DNA of 64,000 bases from Phytophthora hibernalis (lineage: Eukaryota; Oomycota; Peronosporomycetes; Peronosporales; Peronosporaceae), in NCBI GenBank assembly GCA_012656075.1, contig JAAKBF010000068.1, positions 186,001 through 250,000 of the forward strand. The letters run 5' to 3'. Below, piece after piece: positions 9,557 through 21,007 of the stretch. The notes below the pieces were generated by a model. That model worked only from the letters and a program-made list of their open reading frames with translations. It was not told the DNA's origin and made no database searches. The position numbers and the translations under genes are program-made. The stretch's first letter is position 1. The number at the start of each line of letters is the position of its first letter.

Positions 9557-10553
9557 TTAATCCGTGGGGACGGACTCCGACGGATACACCTGCCGCAGGT
9601 TGATGTTAATGCGTTGGGTGCTCAAATACGTCCGAACTGCATCGTACTCCTCACGCTCGTCATCGCTCAGTGGAAGTGCATCCAACTCCTCACTGAACGG
9701 TGTGGGTAACACGCGGGCCACTCCGTGGTAGCACGTCCTCGATGCTCCACCCATGATCGCAATGTCCCCGCTTCGAAGAAGAACTTCCAACGGAGCCTCG
9801 TCTTTCGAGTGCCCACCCATAAGGAAGACGCACCGACTGCCGAGCGACAGCGACACCACCGGGTGGTCCATTGTGTACTCGACGTCGTCCAGGTGCCCAC
9901 CCATGACCGACTTCTGCTTGTAGTAGTTGACGATCACAGCCTCAGCCGTCATCTCCATTCCACACGCCGCAGCGCATCGAGTACCGAGCTGCTGCAGCAA
10001 CTTGGGCACGGGGAAAAGCTGTCCTTGTAATATCTCCGGGCGGTCCAGTCGTAGTGATATCCCGAGGCGGCCCAGCAGAGCTTCGCCAACAGCGGAGACT
10101 CGGCCGGGTCCTGCGGGTGCGATTCGCACGCCTTGCGCCAAATCTCCGACACTTGCTGGTTCTGCAGATGCATGTTGGTTACATGCGGCTCCTCTGCAAA
10201 CTCGGTCCTGCAAAGGAAGACGACGAAACCCTGGTCAGCTCTCACTTCTCAGTACACCGCCATAAGCTCTGTATTTTCACGTACAGACAGGAGTGAGCGA
10301 ATTGCAACTGCGTTTTGGCATCGATCGCATTGGGAATAACGCAGAAGCCGCGGTGTGACTCGCCAAAGCCGTCGAAGGCTAACACGGCCCGCTCCTCGTC
10401 CCCTTGGCCCCACTTCCAGGAGCCCACGCGCCGCACCTTCGCCTGCTGTTCCTTGCTGAGGTTACGCGGGTCCAGCAGGGCCGCGTCGTGCTGCAAGTCC
10501 TCGTCCCAGGCGCGCTTCCAGCGCTTTTCGCTCGCCTTGTACGCCGCCGCCAT
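9557..10553 (-). CDS. ALKBH1-like 2-oxoglutarate/Fe(II) dioxygenase
   Basis: Exon 1 runs 10553-10285 (ATG in gatctgATGG); a 77-nt intron (donor GTACGT, acceptor CCTTTGCAG) separates it from exon 2, 10207-9557. The protein is about 306 residues. It shows the AlkB core: LCWAASGYHYDW, AVIVNYYKQKSVMGGHLDD (iron His and Asp), FLMGG, SGDIAIMGG, the second iron His in YHGVARVLP, and the 2OG-binding Arg pair in RININLRQVYP. The layout and motifs are closest to ALKBH1, which demethylates N1-methyladenine in tRNA and, in some species, mitochondrial nucleic acids. One -1 frame change occurs at the G-run 10010-10013, between SFSP and VPKLL; one extra base restores continuity. Confidence 0.82.
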
Positions 10554-11032
10554 CAGATCACTGCAGCAACATGCTATAGAAATGCAACCAATTTCTAAAA
10601 CCTCGATATTAATACATGTATTATTTATAATACCTTTTGTTTTTAAAATATTTCGTCTTGTTTCGGCACCGCGATCAGCCACCACCCACCTGCACTGTCG
10701 GAAATCGTCTGTTCGAGTCTGCACCGCCTTTCCTCTGGTCCTGACAGAACTTCTTGGCAAGATGGAATTGAGACTTTGTAGTCGTGCAATTCCTTGACAG
10801 ACTCGCGATGGATGCGAAGCTTTACAACTCAAAAGCAACAGGACCTGTACATGTACATGTACCAAGTTCCTCGGATCAATAAACGCATCGACTTTATATT
10901 ACTTGGCGCCGCTTCCTTCTACCAACGTGCCGGACACTGCAGAGCTCTTGACTCGCAGCATCTCGGTCCATTCACGCACACTACGCAGTACCATGATACT
11001 CAACACAACAACACGCATTCCCATTGAGGCGT
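10554..11032. other. Intergenic
   Basis: No gene is supported. It contains the upstream region of the ALKBH1-like gene and the 3' flank of the PCPSLP protein gene. A short AT-rich stretch lies at 10600-10670 and a small direct repeat (tgtacatgtacatgtacc) near 10846. Confidence 0.5.
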
Positions 11033-11741
11033 CTAGAGCAGCAGCACGGTCAATGCCGTCACGGCGACAACCGTGAGGGCCGAGATGGCTACCTCAACAG
11101 CAACACTGCTACCGCTAGCGGTATCGTCGTCCGATGACTTGGATGCTGTCGACAATGACGGACACGGGGCTGCCGTCTTTGTCTTCAGTGAAGGACACGG
11201 AGCCGATACTGAGCCATCGGACGACGTGGACGCCGTCTGCAACGACGGGCAGGGGCTCTTGCCCGACTTGCTGGTGCTGCTGTCGTTGGTATCGCTGGAT
11301 TCACCACTCGAGCTGCTGGAGAGCGAAGGTTGCGGAAGCGACGGACACGGCGTCTTGGCTGAGGGAGCAGCTGTCGCCGCTTCTGGAGCTGTCGTAGCGG
11401 CAGCGGGGCGTCGGTTGCTACAGGAGCGTCGATTGCTACAGGAGCCTCGGTTGCTATGGGTGCATCTGTAGCTGCTGGCACTTCCGTTGCTGCTGGAGCG
11501 TCTATCGCTGCTGGTGTCGCGGTGGTGTCCATCGTCGTGGAGCCGGCGGCGCTCGTGGCCTGCGGGAGCGACGGACACGGGTCTTTCCTTGGTCGGCATC
11601 CCATGGCTCGACGACGGCGTTGCCAGCGGCCGACAGATCCGTATTGCCGAAGGTGAGGGAGCTGGTGTCCACGGCGCTGACGCTGCTGCTGAACGCCACG
11701 CAGACCGCCGCGACTACGACGAGGTTGGTCGTCACGCGCAT
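11033..11741 (-). CDS. Mucin-like secreted protein with PCPSLP motifs, GPI-type tail
   Basis: ATG 11741 opens a signal peptide (MRVTTNLVVVAAVCVAFSSS). The body is low-complexity Ala/Thr/Pro/Ser with AATDAP-type repeats. Five copies of a PCPSL motif follow (DPCPSLPQ, TPCPSLPQ, SPCPSLQ, APCPSLK, APCPSLS). The C-terminus is a hydrophobic tail (ALTVVAVTALTVLLL) typical of GPI attachment. This suggests an O-glycosylated protein of the cell surface or wall, perhaps cross-linked through the repeated Cys (inference). Two -1 frame changes at runs 11584-11586 and 11405-11408 separate the three parts; each would be repaired by one base. It is adjacent to a longer relative on the same strand. Confidence 0.7.
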
Positions 11742-12566
11742 GTTGGCTGATCGGTACGTCGCTGTGCTGCGTCAAGAGTCCACTCTGATCGACCGACGGA
11801 GGCGGATATTGTGGAATGGCCAGCACCACGGGAAGGCATGACATCCGCATTTTGATCCGTGCAGCGGTCTGGGTGCGGGAAAAGCGGCTGGCAGGTGTTC
11901 TGGTGGTGACTGGTGATTTTGACAAACTTATTTGGTACATTTATTTTTAAGTTTACAGTATGAATATACTAGTACATGTACAAACAGATAATTAACTGCA
12001 AATGTACAACACATTGATCATCAACCAAGTTGATGCGGCTGCCTAGCTAGCAAAGACAACACGGACTTGTCCTTCTCAATGTGAGACTGCCGTCTCTTAC
12101 GGCGTTGAGTTCATCAGCGTGAACGGACAGGCAAAATGCCAGGCCTCAATTACGAGCGTTTTTCTGGGCGTACTGCGAAGAGCTGAACATGAAGGAACCG
12201 CTTGGTCGCCGTCACCCATTTTCCTTTCAACGGAGCGAGGCTGGTTCACGCCTGCTCGAAAAGACCTCGTGTCGGACTGGGTTTTACGACGGCAGTTGAT
12301 GTTTCCCAAAACTAAAAGTGTGCCGCAAAAGTGTTGGCACTAAGGATCAAAGCAGGATGGGGACGAAGAGGCTGGTCGAAGTCTGAATCTCCTTCATCAT
12401 GGAGCCCACCGTGGCAGGATGACAAAAATGGTTGATTGATAGCTTTTAAATGGGCGCTGGTGATCCCTTTCCTATATCGACGAGCTCTACTGCATTTCTG
12501 TCTGCAGTGTTGATATCACGCATACACATGGACGACATGAAACTTGCGGCCGGTAATAGATCAGCT
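11742..12566. other. Intergenic
   Basis: This holds the upstream region of the shorter mucin-like gene and the 3' flank of the longer one. Several short open frames around 12100-12340 lack any recognisable feature and are not called. Confidence 0.5.
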
Positions 12567-13989
12567 CTACAGGAGCAGGTAGACGGCGGAAACAGCGACT
12601 ACTGCCAGTGCAGGGGCGACCCGACCGGCGGCTGTGGAGCTTTGTTCCTGGATAGCATTGCCGGAGCTCTGCTGTTGCTGAACGGCGTTGTCCGGGCTGC
12701 TTGTGCTTGGTGACTTCGGTGCCGCCGAGTCCGTCGGCTGCGGCAATGATGGACACGGCGTTTTGCCCTTGGAGTCGCTCGGCTGCGGCAGCGAAGGACA
12801 CGGGGTCTTTCCCGTCTTCGTCGAGGACGAACCAGCTACATCATCGATAGAGGTGGGCGCGGGAGTTGCCGACGACGATGAACCTGCGATGGGGGAACGG
12901 TGCACGGCGTCTTGCCACTTCCTGTCGTGGTCTCACCGGAAGGAGTGGTCGGCGCCGGAGTCACCTCGCCGCTCTGCTCCGTAGAACTAGAGCCTTCGGT
13001 CTCCAATGTTGGCACTTCCTCGTCGCTCGTCGTGGTAGGTTCCGGGGTGGCATCCTCCGTAGAGCTAGAACCTTCGGTCTCCAACGTTGGCACTTCCTCA
13101 TCGCTTGTTGGAGTGGTGGGTTCTGGAGTCACCTCCTCCGTCGAGGATCCCGTTTCTGTAATCTCCTCTGTTGAATCGGTCGCGGCCGGCGTAACCTCGG
13201 GAAGTGGCGGTGACTGGGCACTGCCTGTTTCCTCGCTTGTCGGGGTTGACGGAGCCGGAGTAACAACCTCCTCGGCCGTTGGGGTACTTGGAGCCGGGGT
13301 GACCTCAGCCGGTGGTGGAGGCGTCACCTTAGGCGCCGGGGCCGGAGTAACAACCTCCTCCGCCGTTGGAGTACTCGGAGCAGGGGTGACTTCAGCCGGT
13401 GGTGCAGGCGTCACTCAGCAGCCGGAGCGGGTGTCTCCACAGCCACCGGTGTGGTCGGCGCAGGAGTCACCTCAACCGTTGGCGTAGTTGCTGCCGGGGT
13501 AGCTGTTGGCAGTGACGGACACGGCGTCTTCGCTGGAGCCGGCGTGATATCGGTTTGTTGCACCGACGTGTCCGTGTAGGAATCGTCGGTCGGCGCCGGG
13601 GTCACATCTGTTTGCTGTACGGATTCGGTAGTGTCATCGGAAAACGTAGGAGCTGGCGTCGCGGCGGTACCGGCCTCTTTCTTGGTCATTGCCGTGTTCT
13701 CCAGCGATGTGTCGGCCTTGGAGACCGTCACCGCTTGCTCCGTCGAGTCCGTCTGTTCCACCGCTAGGGCCGCGTCGTCCGAGTACGTCGGAGATGGCGT
13801 CAAAGCCGCCTCGATTCCCTTTTTCTTAGTCACCGATTTATTCTCAAGGCTCACATCGGCAGGCATGACGACTCCGACCGAGTCGCTTTCTCCGGCGACA
13901 GTCGAGTCTTTGAACGTGAATGCTGCTGAGGACGAAATCGTAGCTGAGGCCACGGCCATCACGAGCGCCAACTTCATCGGGGTGCGCAT
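12567..13989 (-). CDS. Mucin-like secreted Thr/Pro-rich protein, GPI-type tail
   Basis: ATG 13989 opens a signal peptide (MRTPMKLALVMAVASATISS, then SAAF). The product of about 470 residues carries many VTPAPT/VTPEPT and EEVVTPAPSTPT repeats, repeated DEEVPTLETEGSSSTE blocks, and TPCPSLP motifs (ITPAPAKTPCPSLPT, GKTPCPSLPQP twice). It ends in a hydrophobic segment (ALAVVAVSAVYLLL). The motifs and tail link it to the protein at 11033-11741, so the two form a small tandem family. Dense Thr/Ser/Pro suggests heavy O-glycosylation at the cell surface. -1 frame changes near 13414 and at the G-run 12891-12895 join the three open segments. Repeat number may vary among strains. Confidence 0.72.
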
Positions 13990-14006
13990 GATTCGATCGT
14001 CGATTA

Positions 14007-14378
14007 TTAATCAACAAGGCAATGGGGTTCCTGCACTTCGTCGCTTTAAATTTCGCGTTCGAACACCAAGCCGGCAGATCGCAGAATGTCGAGCTCCATT
14101 CGGTGGTCTGAGCTGGGCACGGGAACCGGATGGTGATTGGGGAGACACTTCCGCCGATCACTGTACGAGAGGCAGTCGTAGAATATTTAGCGTTGCAGGC
14201 GAAAGTACCAGCGCACGGGCTTTGGCTCGCAGTTCCAGTCGACCCGGTGCATGTTGCCGTGAGTTTTGCTCCCTTGTCGTCCATCGAAACGAAAGTTGTT
14301 GAATGCCGCAACATTTTCAATCGCAGGAAAATATTTGCTGGAGACAGAAAGTTGCGCTGAAGCCATGCCTCGCGACAT
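14007..14378 (-). CDS. Putative Cys-rich secreted protein
   Basis: Two overlapping minus-strand frames combine into a plausible protein. It starts at MSRGMASAQLSVSSKYF and continues as a Cys-rich segment with regularly spaced Cys (TATCTG, SPCAGTFACNA, FPCPAQ, TFCDLPAWCSN, TKCRN). A change of frame is needed near 14265, and another at the G-run 14024-14027 would end it at TAA 14007-14009 with an eighth Cys. An upstream hydrophobic stretch without an ATG could be the true signal peptide, so the start is unclear. No family is recognised. It is kept as a candidate because of the Cys spacing and its position among other secreted-protein genes. Confidence 0.35.
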
Positions 14379-14727
14379 CGTGAGCAGGGCACCGATGAGA
14401 CTCGTCACGAGCTTTTGGCAAAGGACACGTGAGCTGTAGAAGTCAAGTGTCGTTATTATTATAATACGGCATGTAGAAAATCGATCGCGATGCAATTTCC
14501 TAGAGCCGAACACCCACGTCTACCTTATACAATGAGGAACTGGTCTCAATGATCGCGGCGCAAGTTGCATATAACCTCAGATTTACAATGTTTTCAACTG
14601 AAAGCTTGCTTACATGTACTACGTAGTACATAACAAATTGAGAATTTAGGAAATTATCAAAGTACCAGTAGCGAAACGCCCGGTTATTTGGAGCTGTTCA
14701 TGAAGCACTGCGCGATCACATCCAACA
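14379..14727. other. Intergenic
   Basis: Upstream region between divergent genes. It is AT-rich from 14440 to 14690. No gene is supported. Confidence 0.5.
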
Positions 14728-16620
14728 ATGGGCCCCAAGAAGAAGTAGGTGGACGCAACACCCCAAATGCTTTATTACTCTTGTTGGGCTTGCATTTACT
14801 GTTCGATGCAACGATTTGATTGACACGGTGTTTGGACGTGTTCCACGTGATACAGAACTAAGAAGTCACCGGCATCCGGAGCGAGCACGAATGCTGCTAT
14901 CGCCACCAATGAATATCCTTTACAGCGTTGGAATACATGTCTGCATGTTGTATCTCGAGTTTCTGGCATGAGTTACCTTGACTGTCATGTTGTGTTCGTT
15001 GCCTGATTTTATTAACACGGATGAGCTTCGTAAGCGTGTGGAGGAGGCGGAGGCTCAACTTCGAGAGGAGGCCAAGATCATCGAGCGTATGACACGAGAC
15101 AACAAGAGCAAACAAGACCAGATCAATGCGATAGAGAATTTACTACAGCGGGAGGCCGAGAAGCACCAGGAAACGCTACGGTTAGTGGAAGACGAACATA
15201 CAACGCAGAAACAACAAGCCGAACATGAAATTGACGTACTGCGGCGCCAACTCTGTCAATTGGAGCTGCATGTGGAGGCCTACGATGTACTGAAGCAGCC
15301 AACGTCAAGCTACGTGATCGCGTGGAACAGCTCATGCAAGAAATGGAGCAGGAGAATAAAACGCATGCGGAAGAAATCCACAAAGTGCGGCTTGACATGT
15401 TCAATCACAAAATGGCACTGGAAAAGGTAACCTACCGACTACTTGTTTGACTGTAAAATGTTGAGGGCTTACCATATTTCGCTCATTTTGCAGACATTTC
15501 GAAAAGCACTACAAGAACTTGATGCAGATTATCTCAAGAAGGCCTTCAATGCAATGTCAGAGGAGAGCAAAGTACGACGACGTACATGTCAACCGCGCAA
15601 GATATTCTTTGCTAAAATATTGATGTTACGCTGTGTGCCTGTTGTGCAGAACGCCCTGGTAGCAAATGCTAAGCTCAAGGACGAATTACAACTGCAGAGC
15701 ATTGGTGTGGACAATTTGATGCATCGGTTCACGCAGCAAGCAAAACATTTTCAGAAAATGGTACGCTGTCCCAAGAAAATGCTGGTGATGCTAATTCTAA
15801 CTTCAATTTGCTCACAGAAAGTAGAGAATGAGATATTGGAGCAGGAAAGTCACCTTCGGTTGCGAGAAGTAGCTACCATGAAGAAGATGCACCTTACCGC
15901 TGCACGAACTATCGATAAGCTCAAAGAAGATGTAAGTAAAGAGGAGCACGAATGGAAGGACCAAACACACAAAATTGTCGAAGATCTACGCCACGACAAC
16001 CAGCATCTACAGAAACTGCACGAGCTTACACAGGTAAATATGCGGTGTTCTAGTATTCTTCTTACATTTTGCTCATTGGTATTCGCCTTTTATCCCAGAA
16101 ACGTTGCAACAAGTGGAAGTCAAGATGTATGGAGCTCACGGAACGTGAAGCCACCCGAAGAATGGATGAGCAACGTGTCAAGACCGCCCCGACAGCGGCC
16201 ACTACACTTTCGTCTATGGTCCGTGCACACAGTCAACCAGCATTTTCCCCGCACGTGACAACAACCGCAGCCCGAGGAGGAGGGCCCGCCATCAACTACA
16301 ACGAAATGTGGAGTCATAGTTTCGCCCTCAGAACCAACCAGCAGAATGAGCTTCATCCTATTGGAAGTGTTGACAACCATGCCAAGAAGAAGAAAAAGCA
16401 AGCCAAAGTTGTCTTTCAGCAGGCGGAAGGCGAAGCTTCCTCATCTTCAAGTACCGAACAATCGATTGAGCAATTGCAGCGGATTGCCAATTCTGATCTA
16501 GATATGATCGCAGCTCGAGCTACCAGCAGTCAGGCAGCGAAAAGAAAAACGCATCGTCTTGCTCAGACTATCTTACCCCGCAAAGGACAAAGCGTAGACG
16601 CGTTTAACTTTACCTCTTAG
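14728..16620 (+). CDS. Coiled-coil protein, CFAP157/BBOF1-like (multi-exon)
   Basis: Clear exons end at 15426 and run 15494-15571, 15650-15760, 15818-16033 and 16099-16620, all joined in phase 0 by GT..AG introns of 57-78 nt. They encode a long coiled coil rich in Glu/Lys/Gln (VEEAEAQLREEAK, FRKALQELDADYLKKAF, LKDELQLQSIGVDNLMHRF) followed by a Ser/Lys-rich tail. The pattern resembles the DUF4515-type coiled coils of CFAP157 and BBOF1, proteins of the axoneme and basal body, which would fit zoospore flagella. The likely first exon is MGPKK at 14728 with donor GTAGGT, but its link to the exon near 14980 is unresolved. A -1 frame change sits near 15298. Confidence 0.6.
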
Positions 16621-16847
16621 CTGTGAGCTTCACTACATATAAGAAAATGATCTCGCAAATTCCGAAGCCAGGAAGTAAACTCTTCATAGCCGTCACCACA
16701 AAACCAATCTGTACATACGGAGGTGGTAGATCAGCACCCCTTTCAGTTGACATCGACTTGTTTGCTTGTTTATCGACGAGTCGGATAAATAAAGCAGTGC
16801 GACTTTCATAAATACTTCGTCTTTGAGCGCATGTCGGCGGCGGTGGA

Positions 16848-19438
16848 ATGAGATCTCCGGACGCTGCGTTGATCCGCGCTCGAGCCAAGGCACCGTTGCC
16901 GGATCTATTGGCCCTGCACCTATCTAGCGCAGATATCGAGTGTATCAAGCATCTCGACCTATGCAAATGTCTACAATCTCTGTACGCGGATAATAATCAC
17001 GTCAAGAACCTCGAAGGTATCATAGAGTTAAGGAAACTCTGGCGAATCGACCTCAATGGTAACTTGCTCAATGACCTCCACGCGCTCGCATCATTTCGGG
17101 CTTTGGGTTTCTTGTATCTTGAGCGAAATCGGATTTGTTTTGAAGACTTGGTGTGCATTCGGGACGTGCATTTGCTGGAAGTGCGATTGTTGGGAAACCC
17201 AGGTCTGTTGAAAGGGAACTCTGTCGACCAATATCGAAAGAAAGTAGTAGCACTTCTGCCAAATGTATGGATACTCGATGGCCACTTCATTTCGTCAACG
17301 GAGAGACAACAAGTTATCGAGGAATTCGACGCGTTTGTCTTTGGCTTATCCGCACAACCTAAGAGACCAACGACGGGCAACAACAAATTTGGCTCTGTCA
17401 CTGACATGTGGGTCGAATCGGAGATCACAACGGAAGACACGATTGACTTGAACCGCATCGCAAGCATGATTGAGATCGACCACAAATCTGCTCAACCCAA
17501 TGAGCCACCTGACCTGAGACGGCTTCAAGCTATCGTTTCGTTTCACAATGCTGAGGGTACCCAACACAACAGACACTGCCACTTTGCTCCCTCTAGACAA
17601 TCCCCAAACGCGCGTTTGATGCCGATGGTATGGCTGGGCGAGGTGTTTGCTCTTCCGCGCCGGACGCGAATTGAAGTGATCGTCCTTCTAGCGGCCTTCC
17701 TCGAGTTCCGTTTTCCGAAAGTACTTTTGTCAGAGGCTTTGACCATCAGGCAACTCGATTGTCCACACTTTCCCTCCGAAGCCATCAGGGACACTGTTAA
17801 TCTCCCCCGTATGCTCTTGTAGCTCTAATCGCAACGGCTCGGCAGTACACAATTGAAGAGGAGCTATCGATGCGAGAGGATTTTAAACCAGAAGTTTCAA
17901 GTCCCGAATTCAAAGATGAAAGCGAAGTCCTTAGAACTATTCCGCCTTTGTTTACAACCCTCACCAGCGTGAAGAGCGTCACTGAATCTGACTCAGAGCT
18001 GCAAGCTACAGCAAAACGGTGTCGGCGAGCAATTAGGCTGCTGTCGAATGTTGCGTCGTTCCCTGACCTGGATGCGGTAGCTTCGAAGGGTAAAGGAAAG
18101 CGTGAGGCCATATTCCGTGAACTCATGCCACTGATCCGTGGAGCTGAGTCGACCCCTGCTGCTATAGGTGGCTGTGACGTGGTTGTACCGAACATTGTCG
18201 TATCAAAACAAGTGACTGCGGATACATCTTCGACATCCGGTAATGACTCCAATTTATCCTTGAAGCCACGCACGATAGCACACAACTTTGAAAAACGAGA
18301 TGATACCGTCACGATTGGCTCCACATTTTCACCTGAAGAGGAGTCACATATGCAGCAGTACACTGCGAGATTGAACCGGCCAGAAGCCTTCGGGAGCACA
18401 GCCGGGAGGAAACCCAAACCTGGGGACTGGGTAGAAGTCTGCTTGAAGCAGTTCGTGAAAATTCAGTTCTTGTCAACAGACGGCCTATTTGTTGTGGGAG
18501 CATTGCCTACAGACGCGTATCGGACGATAGCAATCTCGTTGCAGCAAATGTCAAGGGTCTCAAACAGTGTGTGGCGAGTGAACTACCTCACGAAGCAACA
18601 ATCTGCAGACCTAGTTCAGCAAAAGAAACCCGAAGACTCCACTGGTAACAGCACACGCATCGGTAAGCTCCACCGCGACAGTGAGGCATTCCATCGCCAC
18701 GGATCTGCCCGCAACCAAGGGTTTCCCAACCATTACGTGACCAACCAAATGCTGAAAGACCTGGACCATAGCACCACAAGCCAGACGAAGGCGGTCGAGA
18801 TCTTCAGCTCCAATGACACAATGGACGCCAACTACGTGCTCACGTCACCCGACCACATCTCAGCGCAGAATTATTGCGCGGCCAACTCGTTCCTCGAGCA
18901 GCGTCGCGCACCACAAGGTCTCTGGAGCTCCGTGAGACAACCGGCTCCGTACAGCGTCCTAGGTGCTGGCTACGAGGCAGATCCTTTGAGCAAGTCTTCG
19001 TCGCTGAAGACCCGAAAGCCACGAGCTCAGCAGAGAAGCGTCTGCATGCAGCAACCGGACGATTGGCTTGAGATCCGACGGGAGATGCAGGCGCAGCTGG
19101 GCATCGTAGACGCCAACGAGCGCCCATCGACCGCAGGTTCGGACGCGGATCTACAGACTCAGAGTGACATTTCCTGCTTTCTGACAGCAGCAGACACAAT
19201 ACAAGGCCAAGGCCCCGTTCGGTTGTCTGGAGTGGACCAGAGAGTCGCTCGAGAGCTTCAGAAGACGCCCCAGCGCACGATCGGAGGTGGCGCGAAGCTC
19301 GCGGCCGCGCGTGGGTGGCACCAAGTGGCCATTAAGACGGAGTTCGTCGTGGCCCAAGCTCCGACGCTCGGCATCTCGCTGAGTGCGCCAATGCTGCGAC
19401 CGCAAGGTAAGTTGAAGCTGGTGCTGCCGTCGCTCTGA
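16848..19438 (+). CDS. Leucine-rich-repeat protein, SDS22-like N-terminus
   Basis: The product is about 863 residues. Residues 20-130 hold SDS22-type leucine-rich repeats (LLALHLSSADIECI, LQSLYADNNHV, LWRIDLNGNLL, LGFLYLERNRI) closed by an LRRcap-like segment (YRKKVVALLPNVWILDG). The remaining 700 residues are low in recognisable domains. Proteins of this build are common in the axoneme, and the upstream neighbour is also axoneme-like, so a flagellar role is plausible but inferred. The frame shifts by -1 at the C-run 17804-17808; one extra base joins the 16848 frame to the 17870-19438 frame without a stop. It starts 228 bp after the upstream gene on the same strand. Confidence 0.68.
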
Positions 19439-19711
19439 GAGTGATGGTCATTGGAAAGTACCGTAGAATTTGTATTGAAACGTAAACAGAATAAATAACC
19501 TTGTATATCCGATAGTTTGTCTTTCTAATCAAATGCATTTAAGTTTCCCGTATAATACAATATAACGTGTATTCAGTTCTATTAAGGTTTTGACAAATCT
19601 ACTGTAGCACTGCACTTTTATGCTGGCAACTAAACATGCAACCAATCAGCGTGCATGTTGAAGTAGCGGGCGGTCGTGTCTTTCCACTTTGACCTGAGTA
19701 CGGCATCACCC
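19439..19711. other. Intergenic
   Basis: 3' flank of the LRR gene and upstream region of the small unknown gene. AT-rich from 19480 to 19600; no gene is supported. Confidence 0.5.
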
Positions 19712-19728
19712 TCACTTCCCAATAAGCA
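19712..19728 (+). promoter_or_regulatory. Oomycete Inr + FPR-like core promoter
   Basis: TCACTTCCCAATAAGCA matches the Inr/FPR consensus at 14 of 17 positions and lies 58 nt upstream of ATG 19770. Confidence 0.6.
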
Positions 19729-19769
19729 AGTTACCCCCAAGCAGTCAAGCGTACCCCCATTTCAGCAAC

Positions 19770-20234
19770 ATGGCAACGATGGCCATGATGGTTGACAGTG
19801 ACTCGGTGCTCATGGACTCGATCCCGCGCCTGCGCTGGAGCCCCAAGAACAACCGCTTCCACTTCAACATGCTCGTGGCAGCCGAGCCTGGAGAGAGCGG
19901 CTTCGTCCTCCTGCAAGAGTTCGAGCACGCGGACTCGCTGAGCTCCTGCCAACTGCCGGCCAAAGAGCGCCACCACCTGGAGGAGATGGAGCGCATCAAC
20001 GCGCTCATCCACGACGTGGAGAACTCGGTGCATCTGCGCGAGACGGTCAAGGTGCTGGAGCAGAAGCGCATGCACCACGAGGAGTTCCACGAACACGCGG
20101 TGAACCACGACGAGGAGCGACCACAAGGGCTTCGGAAGAAGGACAGCTTCCGCCAGCGCCAGGCGCCTAAGCGCTCGTTTGAAGGCCGACGACAGAAACC
20201 CACGCGCATGGGCCGCGTGCACCAGCCCAAGTAG
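19770..20234 (+). CDS. Small conserved-looking protein of unknown function
   Basis: A single-exon 154-residue protein starting in a good context (caacATGGC). The N-terminal half is mixed (SIPRLRWSPKNNRFHFNML); the middle is helical and charged (AKERHHLEEMERINALIHDV, LRETVKVLEQKRMHHEEFHE); the C-terminus is basic (QRQAPKRSFEGRRQKPTRMG). Third positions are strongly GC-biased and the frame is clean, which supports a real gene. There is no signal peptide, membrane segment or known motif. The basic tail could bind nucleic acid or a nuclear partner, but that is speculation. Confidence 0.65.
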   Translation: MATMAMMVDSDSVLMDSIPRLRWSPKNNRFHFNMLVAAEPGESGFVLLQEFEHADSLSSCQLPAKERHHLEEMERINALIHDVENSVHLRETVKVLEQKRMHHEEFHEHAVNHDEERPQGLRKKDSFRQRQAPKRSFEGRRQKPTRMGRVHQPK

Positions 20235-21007
20235 GGCAAAGTGTGAGGAAACGCACATAAAAAGAAACTATATGTCGGGCGTATATTTCTGTAAACTATT
20301 GAAGTTGCGCGAACAAGTACACACACACGTGCCTGGGTAGGAGCTAGACCCTTTTGATTTATTAGAGCGAAATTCTGCGGATCTAGAAATCTTTTAGAAA
20401 TACGATAATTGAATTTAACTAAGAGCGAGGCGTGATTCGGAGTTATAATAAGAACGGGTCTAGGCCCGCTGCACGAGTATTGAGCTACAGTATCTACATG
20501 CTTTTTGCTTTCTCTAATAATGGCAAAAACAGTTATGACCAATCAGAGCAAAGCATCTATTCGTTGGCGGTTTTACTGAAAGCCCAAAACAGGCAAATTT
20601 CGACGGGATTCACAATACCATACCGGTATTTGAAGTACCGGTACCTCACCCGTTTGGAAGCGGCTGGAGAGCTTTTCCATTTAAAGAATCAGTCAGTTAT
20701 AGTACCGTAAAGTTCGGATTCAATGAGACAGTCGTAAAACGGTCGCTTGTTTTCAAAATTTAAGGACAATTTTAGTTTTTACGATCGTAAAAGAAAATGA
20801 GTGGAGGGTTTTGCACCAATAATCAGTGTATGGAATGTACCATTACCACCCACGATTTTGTGTGGAACTATCCCCTCTAAAAATGGGAGCCACCACCAAA
20901 AATAAAAGGGCACCCACTTATAAAAATAGGATAACCACCGCTAGTGTTTGTACTATAGTTGTCATGCCTGAGCACATTCATACCATTTCTTCAGTACGAT
21001 AGTATCG
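20235..21007. other. AT-rich intergenic at the border of the transposon zone
   Basis: No gene is supported. Short inverted elements of the TACCGGTA type occur near 20624-20645. From about 20700 the sequence is probably the 5' flank of the MULE remnant. Confidence 0.5.

Noticed and set aside
11185..11940. Long open minus-strand frame over the shorter mucin-like gene
   Set aside because: Only its middle is coding; the two ends run in the wrong frame of the secreted protein.
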